A stretch of 20,968 nucleotides of DNA from an uncultured Desulfobacterales bacterium. Lineage in GTDB: Bacteria > Desulfobacterota > Desulfobacteria > Desulfobacterales > JAFDCJ01. This document shows positions 1 through 7,973 of this stretch, in pieces (position 1 is the first letter of the stretch; every line of letters starts with the position of its first letter). The notes under the pieces are model-generated. The model saw only the letters and a program-made list of their open reading frames with translations. It did not search any database and was not told the origin of the DNA. The stretch spans positions 1-20,968 of the forward strand of contig CALZJV010000232.1 of the NCBI GenBank assembly GCA_945787595.1. Direction: 5' to 3'. The position numbers were made by a program, and so were the translations under genes.

Positions 1-85
1 AAAATAAGGATAAGACTGGTTATTGTCAATAAAATGAATTGGTTAGTGATACAATGTGGCAGTTTAAAAGGCGGGCGTATGGAAA

Positions 86-134
86 AGCTGGGGTGTAGAT
101 AGCTTGGGGTGTAGATAGCTTGTAGATAGCTTGC
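86..134. repeat. Short tandem repeat, about 16-bp unit
   Basis: Two nearly identical units (AGCTGGGGTGTAGAT at 86-100 and AGCTTGGGGTGTAGAT at 101-116) are followed by a shortened unit AGCTTGTAGAT at 117-127 and the start of another. The pattern looks like replication slippage. No function is evident. Confidence 0.8.
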
Positions 135-230
135 CATACTCTGTAATTCGATGGTTATCGAAATATATGAAGATAAGTTTTGGATATCATATGATTTTTA
201 GGGTTGTCAAATGTAAAGATTGATAGCAGA
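130..230 (+). repeat. Dispersed intergenic repeat, copy A
   Basis: This begins CTTGCCATACTC, continues with an AATTCGA...GGTTATCGAAATAT block, a GATAAG block, an ATATCA block and TTTAGGG..TGTCAAATG, and ends with AGATTGATAGCAG. The same blocks in the same order occur near 2815-2898. The last part recurs near 1187-1236, and a weaker copy is near 5972-6090. Copies are diverged, roughly two thirds to three quarters identical by eye. The nature is unknown; it could be an old mobile element remnant or a conserved spacer element. Confidence 0.6.
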
Positions 231-454
231 TAGCACTACTGCTGGCCAGGGAACTCGGATGGATGATATTATAGGTTTTTTCAGCCAATGAATTTTTCAG
301 ATTCGTTGGATATTTAACAGGTTTTGAACTTAAAAAAACCATGTATTGTGGTGAAAATTATCTAATTGATTATGAATAAGAACAGATTCCAGAATGGACT
401 ATTAGATTCTATGAAATTTCAAGTACATGGGGGTGAAAATAATTCTAACAAAAA

Positions 455-883
455 TTAAAGGATCTTATATAAAAGATTACCAAGTTTTCCTAACAAATCA
501 CCGCTGACTACTTCAAATTCTATGCCCATTCCCATACGATTTGCATTAGTCACTTTACCTATGACTCTATATGGTTTGGCATCGCCATCAAACTGGATAT
601 CCATCAAGAATTTTTCTCCAACTGAAAATGGTTTTTGAGTCTCTATGAAACAGCCACCCAGACTAATATTGACAATGAAATTGTTGAAGATACCTTCATT
701 ATAAACATACCGAACAGGAATTCTACAGACTTTTCGGGGATATGCTCTTCTTTCTTTAAGATTTAATTTTGCAATCTTCTTTAACAGAAATCGTTGCTCT
801 TCTGAACTTAAATTTAATACCAGATTGAACAACTTTGTCATATAGATATTGTTTTTTTGAAGTTTAATTTCAGATAAACTCAT
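455..883 (-). CDS. PilZ domain protein
   Basis: This is a 142-residue, probably cytoplasmic protein. Residues 45-125 form a PilZ domain. The first c-di-GMP-binding motif RxxxR is seen as R46-AYP-R50 and the second, (D/N)xSxxG, as N72-I-S74-LG-G77. Both are intact, so binding of cyclic di-GMP is expected from knowledge of the family; the output is not known. The first 40 residues look helical and amphipathic and may mediate partner contacts. It stands alone: both flanks are long spacers, so no pathway is suggested. The start at 883 has no strong Shine-Dalgarno sequence; an in-frame ATG 14 codons later is a possible alternative. Confidence 0.85.
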   Translation of the reverse strand: MSLSEIKLQKNNIYMTKLFNLVLNLSSEEQRFLLKKIAKLNLKERRAYPRKVCRIPVRYVYNEGIFNNFIVNISLGGCFIETQKPFSVGEKFLMDIQFDGDAKPYRVIGKVTNANRMGMGIEFEVVSGDLLGKLGNLLYKIL

Positions 884-1383
884 GACGGCAAAACATGAAC
901 TCCATAGTTAGAATTTTTTACAATTACTCGTAATTTTAACAAACCTTCAATGAAAATGGCCCTATGTTGGTTATCGGATTTTTTTTTCAAACTTAAAAAA
1001 ATTATTAAAGCAACATTATAAGAAGATTGAGAGGCTGTCAGGAGACAAGATAGAAGTACTACCTTGTAGCAACAAATGAGGGTGTATTAAGAGGTTGCGA
1101 CACATGCATAATATTTTTGAGTATACAAAGCAGCTGTTACAGATTTCTTGCCAGTATCATAACTTACTGAAAATGTTAAATTTAAAATGGATATCATAAA
1201 AATTTAGGTGATGTCAAATGTTCAGATTGATAGCAGTTGTGTTGCATGAAATTCGGCCTTCCGAATATGGGCCACAGATATCACAAATTTAAATGGCCAT
1301 TGATAATTTCAGCTTTATTGGAGATATTACACAGTTTTTTAGACTCTCAAAATGACTGGGTGTGAATCAATGTACACAAACAG
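884..1383. other. 500-bp spacer without recognised genes
   Basis: This AT-rich spacer lies between two minus-strand genes. A plus-strand frame across 1352-1627 is mostly antisense to the C45-family gene and was not accepted. The only structure seen is a partial copy of the dispersed repeat at 1147-1236. Sequence after it (about 1305-1340) resembles the stretch following copy A (about 290-325), so the repeated unit may be longer than its best conserved part. Confidence 0.5.
1147..1236 (+). repeat. Dispersed intergenic repeat, copy B (partial)
   Basis: It begins CTTGCC, then diverges, and regains the family pattern at GGATATCAT, TTTAGG, TGTCAAATGT and AGATTGATAGCAG. The last 50 bases match copy A (181-230) closely. 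This is the weaker of the two leftmost copies. Confidence 0.5.
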
Positions 1384-2661
1384 CTATTTTGCAGCGGGTA
1401 CAATAAGTGGCTCGGGATCATTTCCACTTCCATACAATTCCTTTTTTAGGTTAAAGCCAACCCATCTTCCTCTGGTTGCCGGAGGAGGCCCGGCGGCGAT
1501 CCAAAAGTTGAGCGTATCGGCTCTGAAAATTGCCGAATGTAGGTTAGTCACCTCTGGGTATTTCATCCAGCAGATCTCGCTGCCGCGATTTAGATCGATC
1601 AGTTTATTTATGTTCATTTCGTCCTGATGTTCGGCTAAAAAGGTTTTGGCTTCATTGTAACGATCTAAACTACTCTCATTAGGCTTACCAATATTGAGTA
1701 TTCGGGTATGATTGGTTAAAATGAGGTAATCATCCTTCATCTCATAATAGGCGAATTCCTCGCTATTGAATTCATAAATACCGGCTGTTTTTGAGTCGGC
1801 CACTAGCCACATTTTGGAACCACGCCGTTGCGCTGCTTTCAATATCTGTCCGGCTTGCTTTACTGAGCCCGCATATTGTGCGACTTCCCTGCGCAGGATG
1901 AATTCCGGTTGCCCTTTCGCATATTTTTTCGATGCCCTGCTGATATCATGCGCGCCAATGTTCAAGCCGGTTTCATTAAAAGCAGTTCTGGTACCAATGA
2001 ATCCCGGCAAATGCGATATGGATACAAATGCATAGCCGCTGGTGGGTTTATAAAAATAAAGTCCGGCTGGTAGAGTAGGCTGATTGTATAAATCTAAATT
2101 ACGGCTTCGCAAAAGACTTGCATCCGGGGATCTGACGACGACAGATGCGCAGGCCACATCAATTGAAATGGGCCCCAAAACATTCATTACCAATAGCACT
2201 TCATAGGCAATCCCTGATCCCGTTGAGAGGCCCTGTAATTCCTCTTTGTATTCAGATGGGATAAACTCTTCCCATTCCTTTGCTCTCTTATATAAAAGGT
2301 TTTCTCCATATGACGTTCCCAAAGACTTCTTTTTAACTAAATAGAGAAACTCTCTAACCCAATTCCTGATTTCTTCCCGTAAGAGGACTCCCCGAGTGTA
2401 GCCAGTATCATAAGGCTCTCCGCTTAAAACAACGACAAGGATTCCATTTTTATAGTATTTCTTGCTTTTTCCGAAATAGGTGACATTGTCCTTTTCCTGT
2501 AACGCAAGGGACTGCATACTAATTAGCCGGGGGTGCGGTAATGGTTGAGATGTGGGAATTTTGATATTTGCCTTACTGACACATCCCAATAAGAGGCTAA
2601 TTGAAACGATAATTGCAAGGAAAGGAGGCATTGATTTTTGAATCCAATTACGGATAGCCAT
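1384..2661 (-). CDS. C45-family autoproteolytic hydrolase/acyltransferase-like lipoprotein
   Basis: This is a 425-residue protein with an N-terminal signal ending in a lipobox (LLGC, lipid-modified Cys27), so it should be anchored in the outer or inner membrane facing the periplasm. The body resembles peptidase family C45 / acyl-CoA:6-aminopenicillanate acyltransferase-like Ntn hydrolases: an early GxxYDxGYxRG-type block near residue 83-91, then DVACAS with the putative nucleophile Cys171, a downstream RNLD at about 187-190, and the FNETGLN stretch near 228-234. In this family self-cleavage in front of the Cys creates the active N-terminal nucleophile; here the cysteine lies about 145 residues into the mature part. 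The substrate is unknown (amide or ester). I chose the ATG at 2661 because GAGGTG precedes it by six bases; a GTG three codons upstream is possible. Confidence 0.72.
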   Translation of the reverse strand: MAIRNWIQKSMPPFLAIIVSISLLLGCVSKANIKIPTSQPLPHPRLISMQSLALQEKDNVTYFGKSKKYYKNGILVVVLSGEPYDTGYTRGVLLREEIRNWVREFLYLVKKKSLGTSYGENLLYKRAKEWEEFIPSEYKEELQGLSTGSGIAYEVLLVMNVLGPISIDVACASVVVRSPDASLLRSRNLDLYNQPTLPAGLYFYKPTSGYAFVSISHLPGFIGTRTAFNETGLNIGAHDISRASKKYAKGQPEFILRREVAQYAGSVKQAGQILKAAQRRGSKMWLVADSKTAGIYEFNSEEFAYYEMKDDYLILTNHTRILNIGKPNESSLDRYNEAKTFLAEHQDEMNINKLIDLNRGSEICWMKYPEVTNLHSAIFRADTLNFWIAAGPPPATRGRWVGFNLKKELYGSGNDPEPLIVPAAK

Positions 2662-2740
2662 TCCGTTCACCTCAATTATGTGAGAAATTAGAAAGAAGCT
2701 GTTGTTTCGCTTTTAGTAATGGGTACAGACACATTGTGTT

Positions 2741-2898
2741 ATCTAAACCTCGGTAAAAATAATGATATGCTCTAAATTTGCCTTTATTTTGACGTATCCC
2801 CGATTTTCACATTTCTTGCCATACTCAACAATTCGACCGTTATCGAAATATGTGGTGATAAGATTCGAGTATCACAAAGGTTTAGGGGCTGTCAAATG
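2741..2898 (+). repeat. Dispersed intergenic repeat, copy C (longest)
   Basis: This copy has two parts. The left part (2741-2814) contains CTCGG.TAAAA, GATATGCTCTAAA and TTTGACG blocks that are shared with 5972-6030. The right part (2815-2898) contains CTTGCCATACTC, GTTATCGAAATAT, GATAAG, TATCA and TGTCAAATG, shared with copy A at 130-213. It therefore bridges the partial copies and best shows the full unit. A small plus-strand frame here (2762-2953) is not credible as a gene. Confidence 0.6.
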
Positions 2899-3068
2899 CT
2901 GGAATCGCAGGTTTCGCAAATCTTGTGAAATGGTTAGGATATGCAACGGCTGAGCTGATCTGCATGCGAATAAAAAGTGCTGTTCGCCCTTCAGCCTCAG
3001 CGAGTTGCTACTATGTTTGGCCTTGAATAAAAATCATGAGCAGACCGTGCAAGGGACTTGAAGAACGT

Positions 3069-3085
3069 TCTCCGGGCTCCGGAGA
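3069..3085. other. Perfect 7-bp hairpin
   Basis: TCTCCGG-GCT-CCGGAGA forms a seven base-pair stem with a three-base loop, about 60 bases beyond the stop of the minus-strand PaaK-like pseudogene. It lacks a following T-run on the minus strand, so it is at best a weak terminator or an RNA 3' stabiliser. Confidence 0.4.
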
Positions 3086-3144
3086 GCAAATTTTAAGGCC
3101 TATTCTCACCCAGATAACCCCCCATTGGTTGCCTCAACGCTGAT

Positions 3145-4381
3145 TCACTGCACCGATTCCAAATTGTCTCTTAAAACCAATCGAAATTTCCCAGTTCTTG
3201 GATCCACCGGCAAATCTTCCGATGCTTCAATCTTAAAGGAAACGTTTTCCATATCCTTTGCAGAAAGAATCGAATCTATTTTTGATTTTATTTCCCGCAG
3301 CACTTCATTTTTTTGAGACTCGTTTATGCCTTTATTTAAAAGAGCTTTAAATATAAACGATTGCTTATCAATCAGTTGAATTTGAAACCGGCGCAGGTCT
3401 TTTATAAAGTACCGGTAGATCGCATTGGGATTAATAAAATCGTCACTTCCATATTTATTCGTAAGGACAATTGTATATTCTCTTCGGCCGATAACCTCTT
3501 GTACTTTTGTGAATGGAAGGATTCTATCATCGTCAGGGACAGGGATCAGAACATCTTCCATTCTGTAACGAATCAGGGGCACGGTATAATTAAAAAGGTT
3601 TGTCACGCAGGTATGATCACTTTGAAGCTCGAAAATCAGATCATTTTCCAGTAGATACATGTCGCCGTATTCAGGTTTACAGATCCCCATATAAAGGAAT
3701 TCTGTACTTGCGTAAACGTTTAGTAGTCTGCAGCCAAAGGTGTTTTCAATGAATTCTCTATCGGTCGGGCGTAGCGGCTCAGCGCAGCTTTCAACGACGG
3801 ATGGGCGGACGTTAAGCATTCCCTCGATTTGTTTCTCTAAAGATCAATTTCGGCACCAGCCGCATTGAAATGGACACCATGGTGACGCCAGCAAAGTGGC
3901 CTTTCGTTGCCCCTAAAAAAGCGATTCGCTTTCTTTTTCTTTGCAAGTTAAAGCTGACCAAGCCCATCCCATGGGCCATGCCGCGGGCGAAATCATTTTG
4001 GGAATATACAAAAAATCCAATCTCTCCGGATGTGCCTGACCCGTGGAGAACATAATATTGATTACGAAACAGATCTAACGGATCTTTTGAAGATTCAATA
4101 AAATTCGAAATAGCTTCCCTGGTGATCCTTTGATCCGTAACGATCTCATCAAAGTTTTCGATGACGTCTCGTTTTGTCATCACAGGGAAATCATCCGGTA
4201 AACAACGATATGGATCGATGTGATGTTTCGCGATAATTCTTTTGTAAAATGGCGAACGCTCCTTGATAAAGGCAACGAACTTTCGGAATTTTTGCAGGTT
4301 TTTTGCTCTGATGTCTTCGAAGCATAATTTTATGCTTTTTAAATGGTCAAATTTAGTTTTTAGTAACGTAAAGGTGTTCAT
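3145..4381 (-). pseudogene. Broken PaaK-like (phenylacetate-CoA ligase / coenzyme F390 synthetase) adenylate-forming gene
   Basis: Two overlapping minus-strand frames carry the two halves of one adenylate-forming enzyme. The upstream half (3812-4381) has the N-terminal region and the phosphate-binding core motif HGSGTSGEIG. The downstream half (3145-3819) has the A5-type motif YASTEF, the GRREY region and the C-terminal domain. Read in its own frame, the downstream half extends upstream as SLEKQIEGMLNVRPSVVES before meeting a stop, which looks like genuine family sequence. The join shows loss of the stretch that normally links LIF to this segment (roughly 35-40 residues from memory of homologues) together with a frame change. 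Family members activate carboxylic acids as CoA thioesters via an acyl-adenylate. This copy is probably inactive unless the two pieces assemble; a sequencing error alone would not explain the missing stretch. Confidence 0.75.
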
Positions 4382-4636
4382 AATAAACAATCATCACCGC
4401 TATCGTTTACTCTTTATCTGAATTTTAAACGAATCTCAACCAGCAAATTCCGGTTCGTTTTTTGTATATAGCTAATTAAGCGGTCCATGTTTATCGACAA
4501 ATAAACTACCCGTCTAAACGATTCTTCTGCTACTTCCACGTCGAATCTCATCAACTCCAGTAGGCTTCTCCATCATGCAAATTCAGATTTTTGTCGATTA
4601 GCTGGAGATCTGAACTTTGAGAAAAGGACTCGAAGT

Positions 4637-5701
4637 TCAATTGGTCTGTTTTTGAAATAATTCGATCATTAATGATAGGTCACCACTTACCGTGTACTTT
4701 TGTTCCGCGAACATTTGTTGTCCGTCAGCTTTGCCAGTAACTATATCCATCCATAGTTCGAAAGGCGTCTCAATAGCGATATCGGGGTTTTTATTAGTAC
4801 CTTTTTCTGCGTCTACTTTTCCCTGTTCAATTACGAAGTAGCATGATTCTGCCACTTCACCAGAAAAGTTAAATTGCAAAATTGTCTTTTCCCCACCGAC
4901 TGTTTCAGAATTAAGACCAAAAGAAAAGAGCAACATAAAGCTTTCAATGGAGTCTGGCCGTGGAACCATATTTTTATCCTTGAATTCTTTTGGTGTCACC
5001 CCCTCGGCGATACAGGTCTTCCAGTATAAATTGCCAATTTGGGCAAACGTTTGATTATCAATGATCGGTTGCTGGATCCGATTTAATGTTTCGTTGCAAA
5101 CTTGCCGGGAGTTTACCAGTTCACGCCCTGCCTGAATCGTTGCATCTAGTACCTCCTCTTTCTTATCTTCAATGCTGGATAATGTCTCTGCGGCGGGTCG
5201 GTATATTTCAGCCAATAGTCTCTGATGACGGCCAAACAAAAGATTGACATAATTTGAAAGTTGATCAAAAACTGACATTTCTATAAAGCCTGCCACCGAT
5301 AGAATTACAGCATCGGGAGGAGTCTGGCGAAGAGGGTGCACGGTCCGGCTATCACGTTGTTCAAGGAAAGGTTCGTGTACTGGAAGGGTGCGCTCAATAA
5401 AGGCCTTCATCTCGGCGTTTACCGTATAATGATAAAGAGGCGTTGCGTAGACCACCAAATCTGATCTTAGCCACTTTGGGAACAATTCTTTTGTCATGTC
5501 ATCTTTATGAATACACTTGCCAGGGGTCTTGGTCCAGCAAGTGAAGCAGCCGATACAATTCTTAATTTTTTTTTCGCGCAGGTTCACGACTTGGACCTCA
5601 GCACCAGCTTCTTGCATACCTTCAACAAGATGATCAAGCATGAGTTCGGTTTTGCTCTGGCCTCCGCTCCTGGGACTGGAGTTAATGGATAGTATTTTCA
5701 T
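4637..5701 (-). CDS. Iron-sulfur flavoprotein / NADPH-dependent FMN reductase fused to an SCP-2 domain
   Basis: This 354-residue soluble protein has two domains. Residues 1-190 are flavodoxin-like, starting MKILSINSSPRSGGQSK, the FMN phosphate-binding loop of NADPH-dependent FMN reductases. It carries the compact cysteine motif C49-x2-C52-x2-C55-x7-C63, which in archaeal iron-sulfur flavoproteins binds a [4Fe-4S] cluster. Residues about 245-350 resemble the SCP-2 sterol-transfer fold (PDIAIETPFELWMDIVTGK, then YTVSGDLSLMIELF), usually a hydrophobic ligand pocket. This suggests electron transfer involving a lipid-like or quinone-like substrate, which is inference. AAGGAAGG lies five bases or so before the ATG, supporting this start. 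The next gene downstream, the broken PaaK-like ligase, is 250 bp away, so no operon is certain. Confidence 0.83.
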   Translation of the reverse strand: MKILSINSSPRSGGQSKTELMLDHLVEGMQEAGAEVQVVNLREKKIKNCIGCFTCWTKTPGKCIHKDDMTKELFPKWLRSDLVVYATPLYHYTVNAEMKAFIERTLPVHEPFLEQRDSRTVHPLRQTPPDAVILSVAGFIEMSVFDQLSNYVNLLFGRHQRLLAEIYRPAAETLSSIEDKKEEVLDATIQAGRELVNSRQVCNETLNRIQQPIIDNQTFAQIGNLYWKTCIAEGVTPKEFKDKNMVPRPDSIESFMLLFSFGLNSETVGGEKTILQFNFSGEVAESCYFVIEQGKVDAEKGTNKNPDIAIETPFELWMDIVTGKADGQQMFAEQKYTVSGDLSLMIELFQKQTN

Positions 5702-6183
5702 AGTGCCTTCCTTTCATATCTTCCATTAGCTATTACCCTAATTGATCGAAAATTTTCACTTAATTTTTCCTGAATCCTTATCAATCATGGCTCACTAGAG
5801 AAAAGTATGAACTTTTATTTCTCACTTATAAATGAAATATGGATGCAGTTTCTATCATCTGTAAAGCCTTGATTGATAAGGGTTGATACGCAGAATTCTT
5901 CGAATTATGGCTCGATTAGGATATTAAATTCCAAGAGTGATCACCCAAGCTTTTATAATTATATTATCAAATCTCGGATAAAATTGTGATATGCTCTAAA
6001 ACTAATCCCAAATTTGACGGAGTTCCGACTACATGTACTCTTGCCAATACATGGAATTCGTTATTATTTCAGATAGAAATACGATATCACCACGTTTTTC
6101 ACATTCTTTATCTGGTTTGAGGTTCATATTCAACCATTTTATTTCATCAAGTTCTCTTTTCTGACGTGATCTCGGATTAGTGA
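5702..6183. other. Spacer with a degraded repeat copy
   Basis: This is the upstream region of the iron-sulfur flavoprotein gene. It is AT-rich. The main recognisable content is a diverged copy of the dispersed repeat at 5972-6090. No gene is supported before the DUF3592-like remnant at 6184. Confidence 0.5.
5972..6090 (+). repeat. Dispersed intergenic repeat, copy D (diverged)
   Basis: CTCGGATAAAA, GTGATATGCTCTAAA, TTTGACGG and CTTGCCAATAC occur in the same order and spacing as in 2749-2824, followed by an AATTCGTTAT block and a GATATCA block as in 2832-2875. Identity is patchy, but the order of blocks is conserved, which argues for common descent. Confidence 0.5.
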
Positions 6184-6414
6184 GTTCAAAAAGTCGAGAA
6201 ATATAAAATCGAACAACAAATTGAGGTCTTCTACAACCCGCAGGACCCCAGCATTTCGGTGTTGGAACCCGGGGGCAGCATTCTGGGAATTTTTCTATCC
6301 GGAGCTGCCCATTTCATGCTAATCGGTGTTCTACTGGTTCTCGCATCCGCCCTTATTTGGGATTATCGAAAGACAAATAAAATGATGATAACGATAAAAG
6401 CGGGATGCCAATGA
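6184..6414 (+). pseudogene. DUF3592-like membrane protein remnant
   Basis: An open frame of about 76 codons follows an in-frame stop at 6181 and has no plausible start codon near its beginning. It includes EVFYNPQDPSISVLEPGG, which matches the conserved segment of DUF3592 proteins (a beta-rich domain ending in YNP..P..A.L.PG), then a single hydrophobic segment (FMLIGVLLVLASALIW) and a basic tail. The N-terminal membrane helix and most of the soluble domain are missing. I read it as the 3' end of a decayed gene. Function of the family is unknown. Confidence 0.6.
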
Positions 6415-6948
6415 TTTAATCCCTCGTCATGTATGGATCGTACCGAAAATGCCCGTGTCACCCCGGGGCGGTTACGGTCAACCGGTATGACTCACCAAGT
6501 CACTCTACCACCGAAAAAGTTGACCATCCACGCCGTATCCACGTCAAGCCCGGTAATACGTTCAAGGCCTGTCGTTGTGTCCTTCACTTGTATTTTTCGT
6601 TTATCATGAACCGACAAGGTCGACACGGGTTGGCTTTTTCCCCGGCCTTTATAGAGTTGCTGTTTCATCAGGTCGGTGCGGTGTATTTTATCGGATGGGA
6701 TATTGGATTGCAGTATTTCTTGATTTATCTGGCCGGGCTTACATTATGTTATGGAGTTTACAAAAAAAGTACCCGCGAGATAACTTTGAGGATGACTTTA
6801 CCATAGTGGAAGTGGCTTTCGGATAAAATAGTGTGGCTTTTAGCTGCATTTTGCCTCCTTTTTTAAGGATTCTATCTGATTAAGGTCTCGCTTTTTTTGC
6901 GATCCATCTAGATAACAATCTCAAGGCGCTGCATTAATTTCAAAGCTA
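6415..6948. other. Unresolved stretch, possibly a frameshifted membrane-protein remnant
   Basis: A plus-strand frame at 6429-6806 has a hydrophobic part from about 6640 (LLFHQVGAVYFIGWDIGL, then FLIYLAGLTL). A second plus frame (6575-6826) ends in a protein-like tail, LQKKYPRDNFEDDF. Joining the hydrophobic part of the first to the tail of the second by a frameshift near 6740 would give a more natural protein, but I do not recognise either. The first 60 codons of the longer frame look random. I do not call a gene here. Confidence 0.3.
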
Positions 6949-7425
6949 TCAGTCATTGGGTATTTTTTGTACAGCCTTTCGAATGGATTCCAACAGTTCA
7001 CAGGCCTCTGTTGCCTTATCCGGATTAATTCCCGGCAAGGCCTGTTCGATGATTTTATGTTCTTTCCGGCGGGCCTGCCGAAAAGCGAGACGTCCAGGTT
7101 CCGTCAATGCTGTTAATTTAGACCGCTTGTGACGTGGGTTGTCCGAAAACTCGAGAAATCCGCGGGAGTGCAAATCATTGCATACCGTTTGAACAAACTG
7201 GCGAGATACACCCAAAAAGACGGCCATATCAGGAACAGTAGCCGGCCCGATGTGGCTAAGGGCGCGAATAATCTTATGCTGCGATGTGCTCAACCCGGCT
7301 TGTTCATGCACCTTATCCATGATACCAAGCAGTGCGGCATGCAACTCAAAGACCTCACGAAATAGATCGTGAAACTCCCTTCCGGCTGTATGTTTAATGG
7401 TTTGTTCTGTCATGGCTATAGCCAC
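6949..7425 (-). CDS. MarR-family transcriptional regulator
   Basis: This is a 158-residue winged-helix regulator. An N-terminal helix (HDLFREVFELHAALLGIMDKV) for dimerisation is followed by the helix-turn-helix and wing at about residues 45-115 (LSTSQHKIIRALSHIGPATVPDMAVFLGVSRQFVQ, then a wing ending KRSKLTALTEPGR). It should bind a palindromic operator as a dimer and respond to a small ligand, often a phenolic or lipophilic compound. It is the second gene of a pair: the GTG start overlaps the end of the upstream membrane-protein gene by ten bases; an ATG four codons later would leave only two bases. Both imply translational coupling. A likely operator lies in the promoter of the pair, suggesting autoregulation. 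A divergent MFS transporter is a possible further target. Confidence 0.88.
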   Translation of the reverse strand: MAIAMTEQTIKHTAGREFHDLFREVFELHAALLGIMDKVHEQAGLSTSQHKIIRALSHIGPATVPDMAVFLGVSRQFVQTVCNDLHSRGFLEFSDNPRHKRSKLTALTEPGRLAFRQARRKEHKIIEQALPGINPDKATEACELLESIRKAVQKIPND

Positions 7426-7910
7426 CGCCTAACCCTGCGACAATACGTCCTGTATTCGTCGCCAAATCCCCTCTCCATATAGGCTTCCTCGCGCGGAATG
7501 AAATAAAGCCAAAGGTAAAGACCTAAGGGAAGATACGCGGCGAACATCCACAGGCTGCCAACCAACAGCCCGACACCCAGGAAAAAGGCTGAACCGCCAA
7601 CGTACATGGGATTGCGACTAAAACGATAGGCTCCCTGCAATACAAAAGTGGTGGCTGGGAGATTCGTGGGCACGTTCGTACCGATGCTTTTAAAATTTTC
7701 GTGGGCCATCACCATGAAGACGAACCCGGCACCTCCAAGCCCCAGCCCCAAGACCAGGCGTACCGGTTTTGAGAGCATGGGGAAATCATGCGGAAACAGA
7801 AACTCCAGAACACCTCCCAATATTAGGCAGGCATAGAACACTGTGGGAGGCATGATGTTTACTCCCGGGGAATCATGCTCAACTCTGTCAGAAGTGGTCG
7901 CTAATGTCAT
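7416..7910 (-). CDS. Isoprenylcysteine carboxyl methyltransferase (ICMT)-like membrane protein
   Basis: This 164-residue integral membrane protein has four or five hydrophobic segments. The C-terminal part has the family signature: GAYRFSRNPMYVGG at about residues 93-106, then FIPREEAYMERGFGDEYRTY with the paired glutamates near 141-142 and the catalytic-region tail. These motifs belong to the ICMT/PEMT/NnrU-type fold that binds S-adenosylmethionine at the membrane. In bacteria the substrates are mostly unknown and some members may not be enzymes. I chose the ATG at 7910 because AAGGAG (7917-7922 on this strand) lies six bases upstream; a longer reading from 7961 would start inside the promoter. 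It is co-transcribed with the MarR gene. Confidence 0.82.
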   Translation of the reverse strand: MTLATTSDRVEHDSPGVNIMPPTVFYACLILGGVLEFLFPHDFPMLSKPVRLVLGLGLGGAGFVFMVMAHENFKSIGTNVPTNLPATTFVLQGAYRFSRNPMYVGGSAFFLGVGLLVGSLWMFAAYLPLGLYLWLYFIPREEAYMERGFGDEYRTYCRRVRRWL

Positions 7911-7944
7911 CTCGTTCTCCTTAATTTTAGACTGGTTTGGTGAG

Positions 7945-7973
7945 ATAATAATACATGACAACTATATTGTCAA
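7945..7973 (-). promoter_or_regulatory. Sigma-70-type promoter of the ICMT-MarR operon
   Basis: Read on the minus strand, TTGACA (7973-7968) is separated by exactly 17 bases from TATTAT (7950-7945). This is a full -35 consensus and a five-of-six -10 match. Transcription would start near 7938, giving an mRNA leader of about 28 bases before the ATG at 7910. Confidence 0.72.
7956..7972. promoter_or_regulatory. Putative MarR operator (perfect inverted repeat)
   Basis: TGACAA-CTATA-TTGTCA is a perfect 6+5+6 bp inverted repeat. It covers the -35 hexamer and most of the spacer of the ICMT-MarR promoter, so a bound dimer would block RNA polymerase. Its size and position are typical for MarR-family autorepression. 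A further TGACAA half-site, read on the minus strand, lies just upstream (TTGTCA at about 7987-7992 on the plus strand). Confidence 0.6.

Larger units (their letters stand above)
1..454. other. Gene-free left end with repeats
   Basis: I see no convincing coding region here. The stretch is AT-rich and contains a short tandem repeat at 86-127 and one copy of a dispersed intergenic repeat at 130-230. Nothing resembling a tRNA, a rho-independent terminator or a strong promoter was recognised. It lies beyond the 3' end of the minus-strand PilZ gene. Confidence 0.6.
2662..3144. other. Spacer upstream of the C45 gene
   Basis: The spacer holds repeat copy C and a perfect short hairpin at 3069-3085. 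No additional gene is supported. The region downstream of the broken PaaK-like gene (2900-3140) shows no U-rich terminator that I can recognise. Confidence 0.5.

Noticed and set aside
1352..1627. Plus-strand frame of 91 codons
   Set aside because: It is largely antisense to the well-supported C45-family gene.
3069..3085. Rho-independent terminator for the PaaK-like pseudogene
   Set aside because: The stem is perfect, but no T-run follows on the relevant strand.
7911..7961. Longer N-terminus for the ICMT-like protein
   Set aside because: It would begin within the promoter and operator; the ATG at 7910 has an ideal AAGGAG site.
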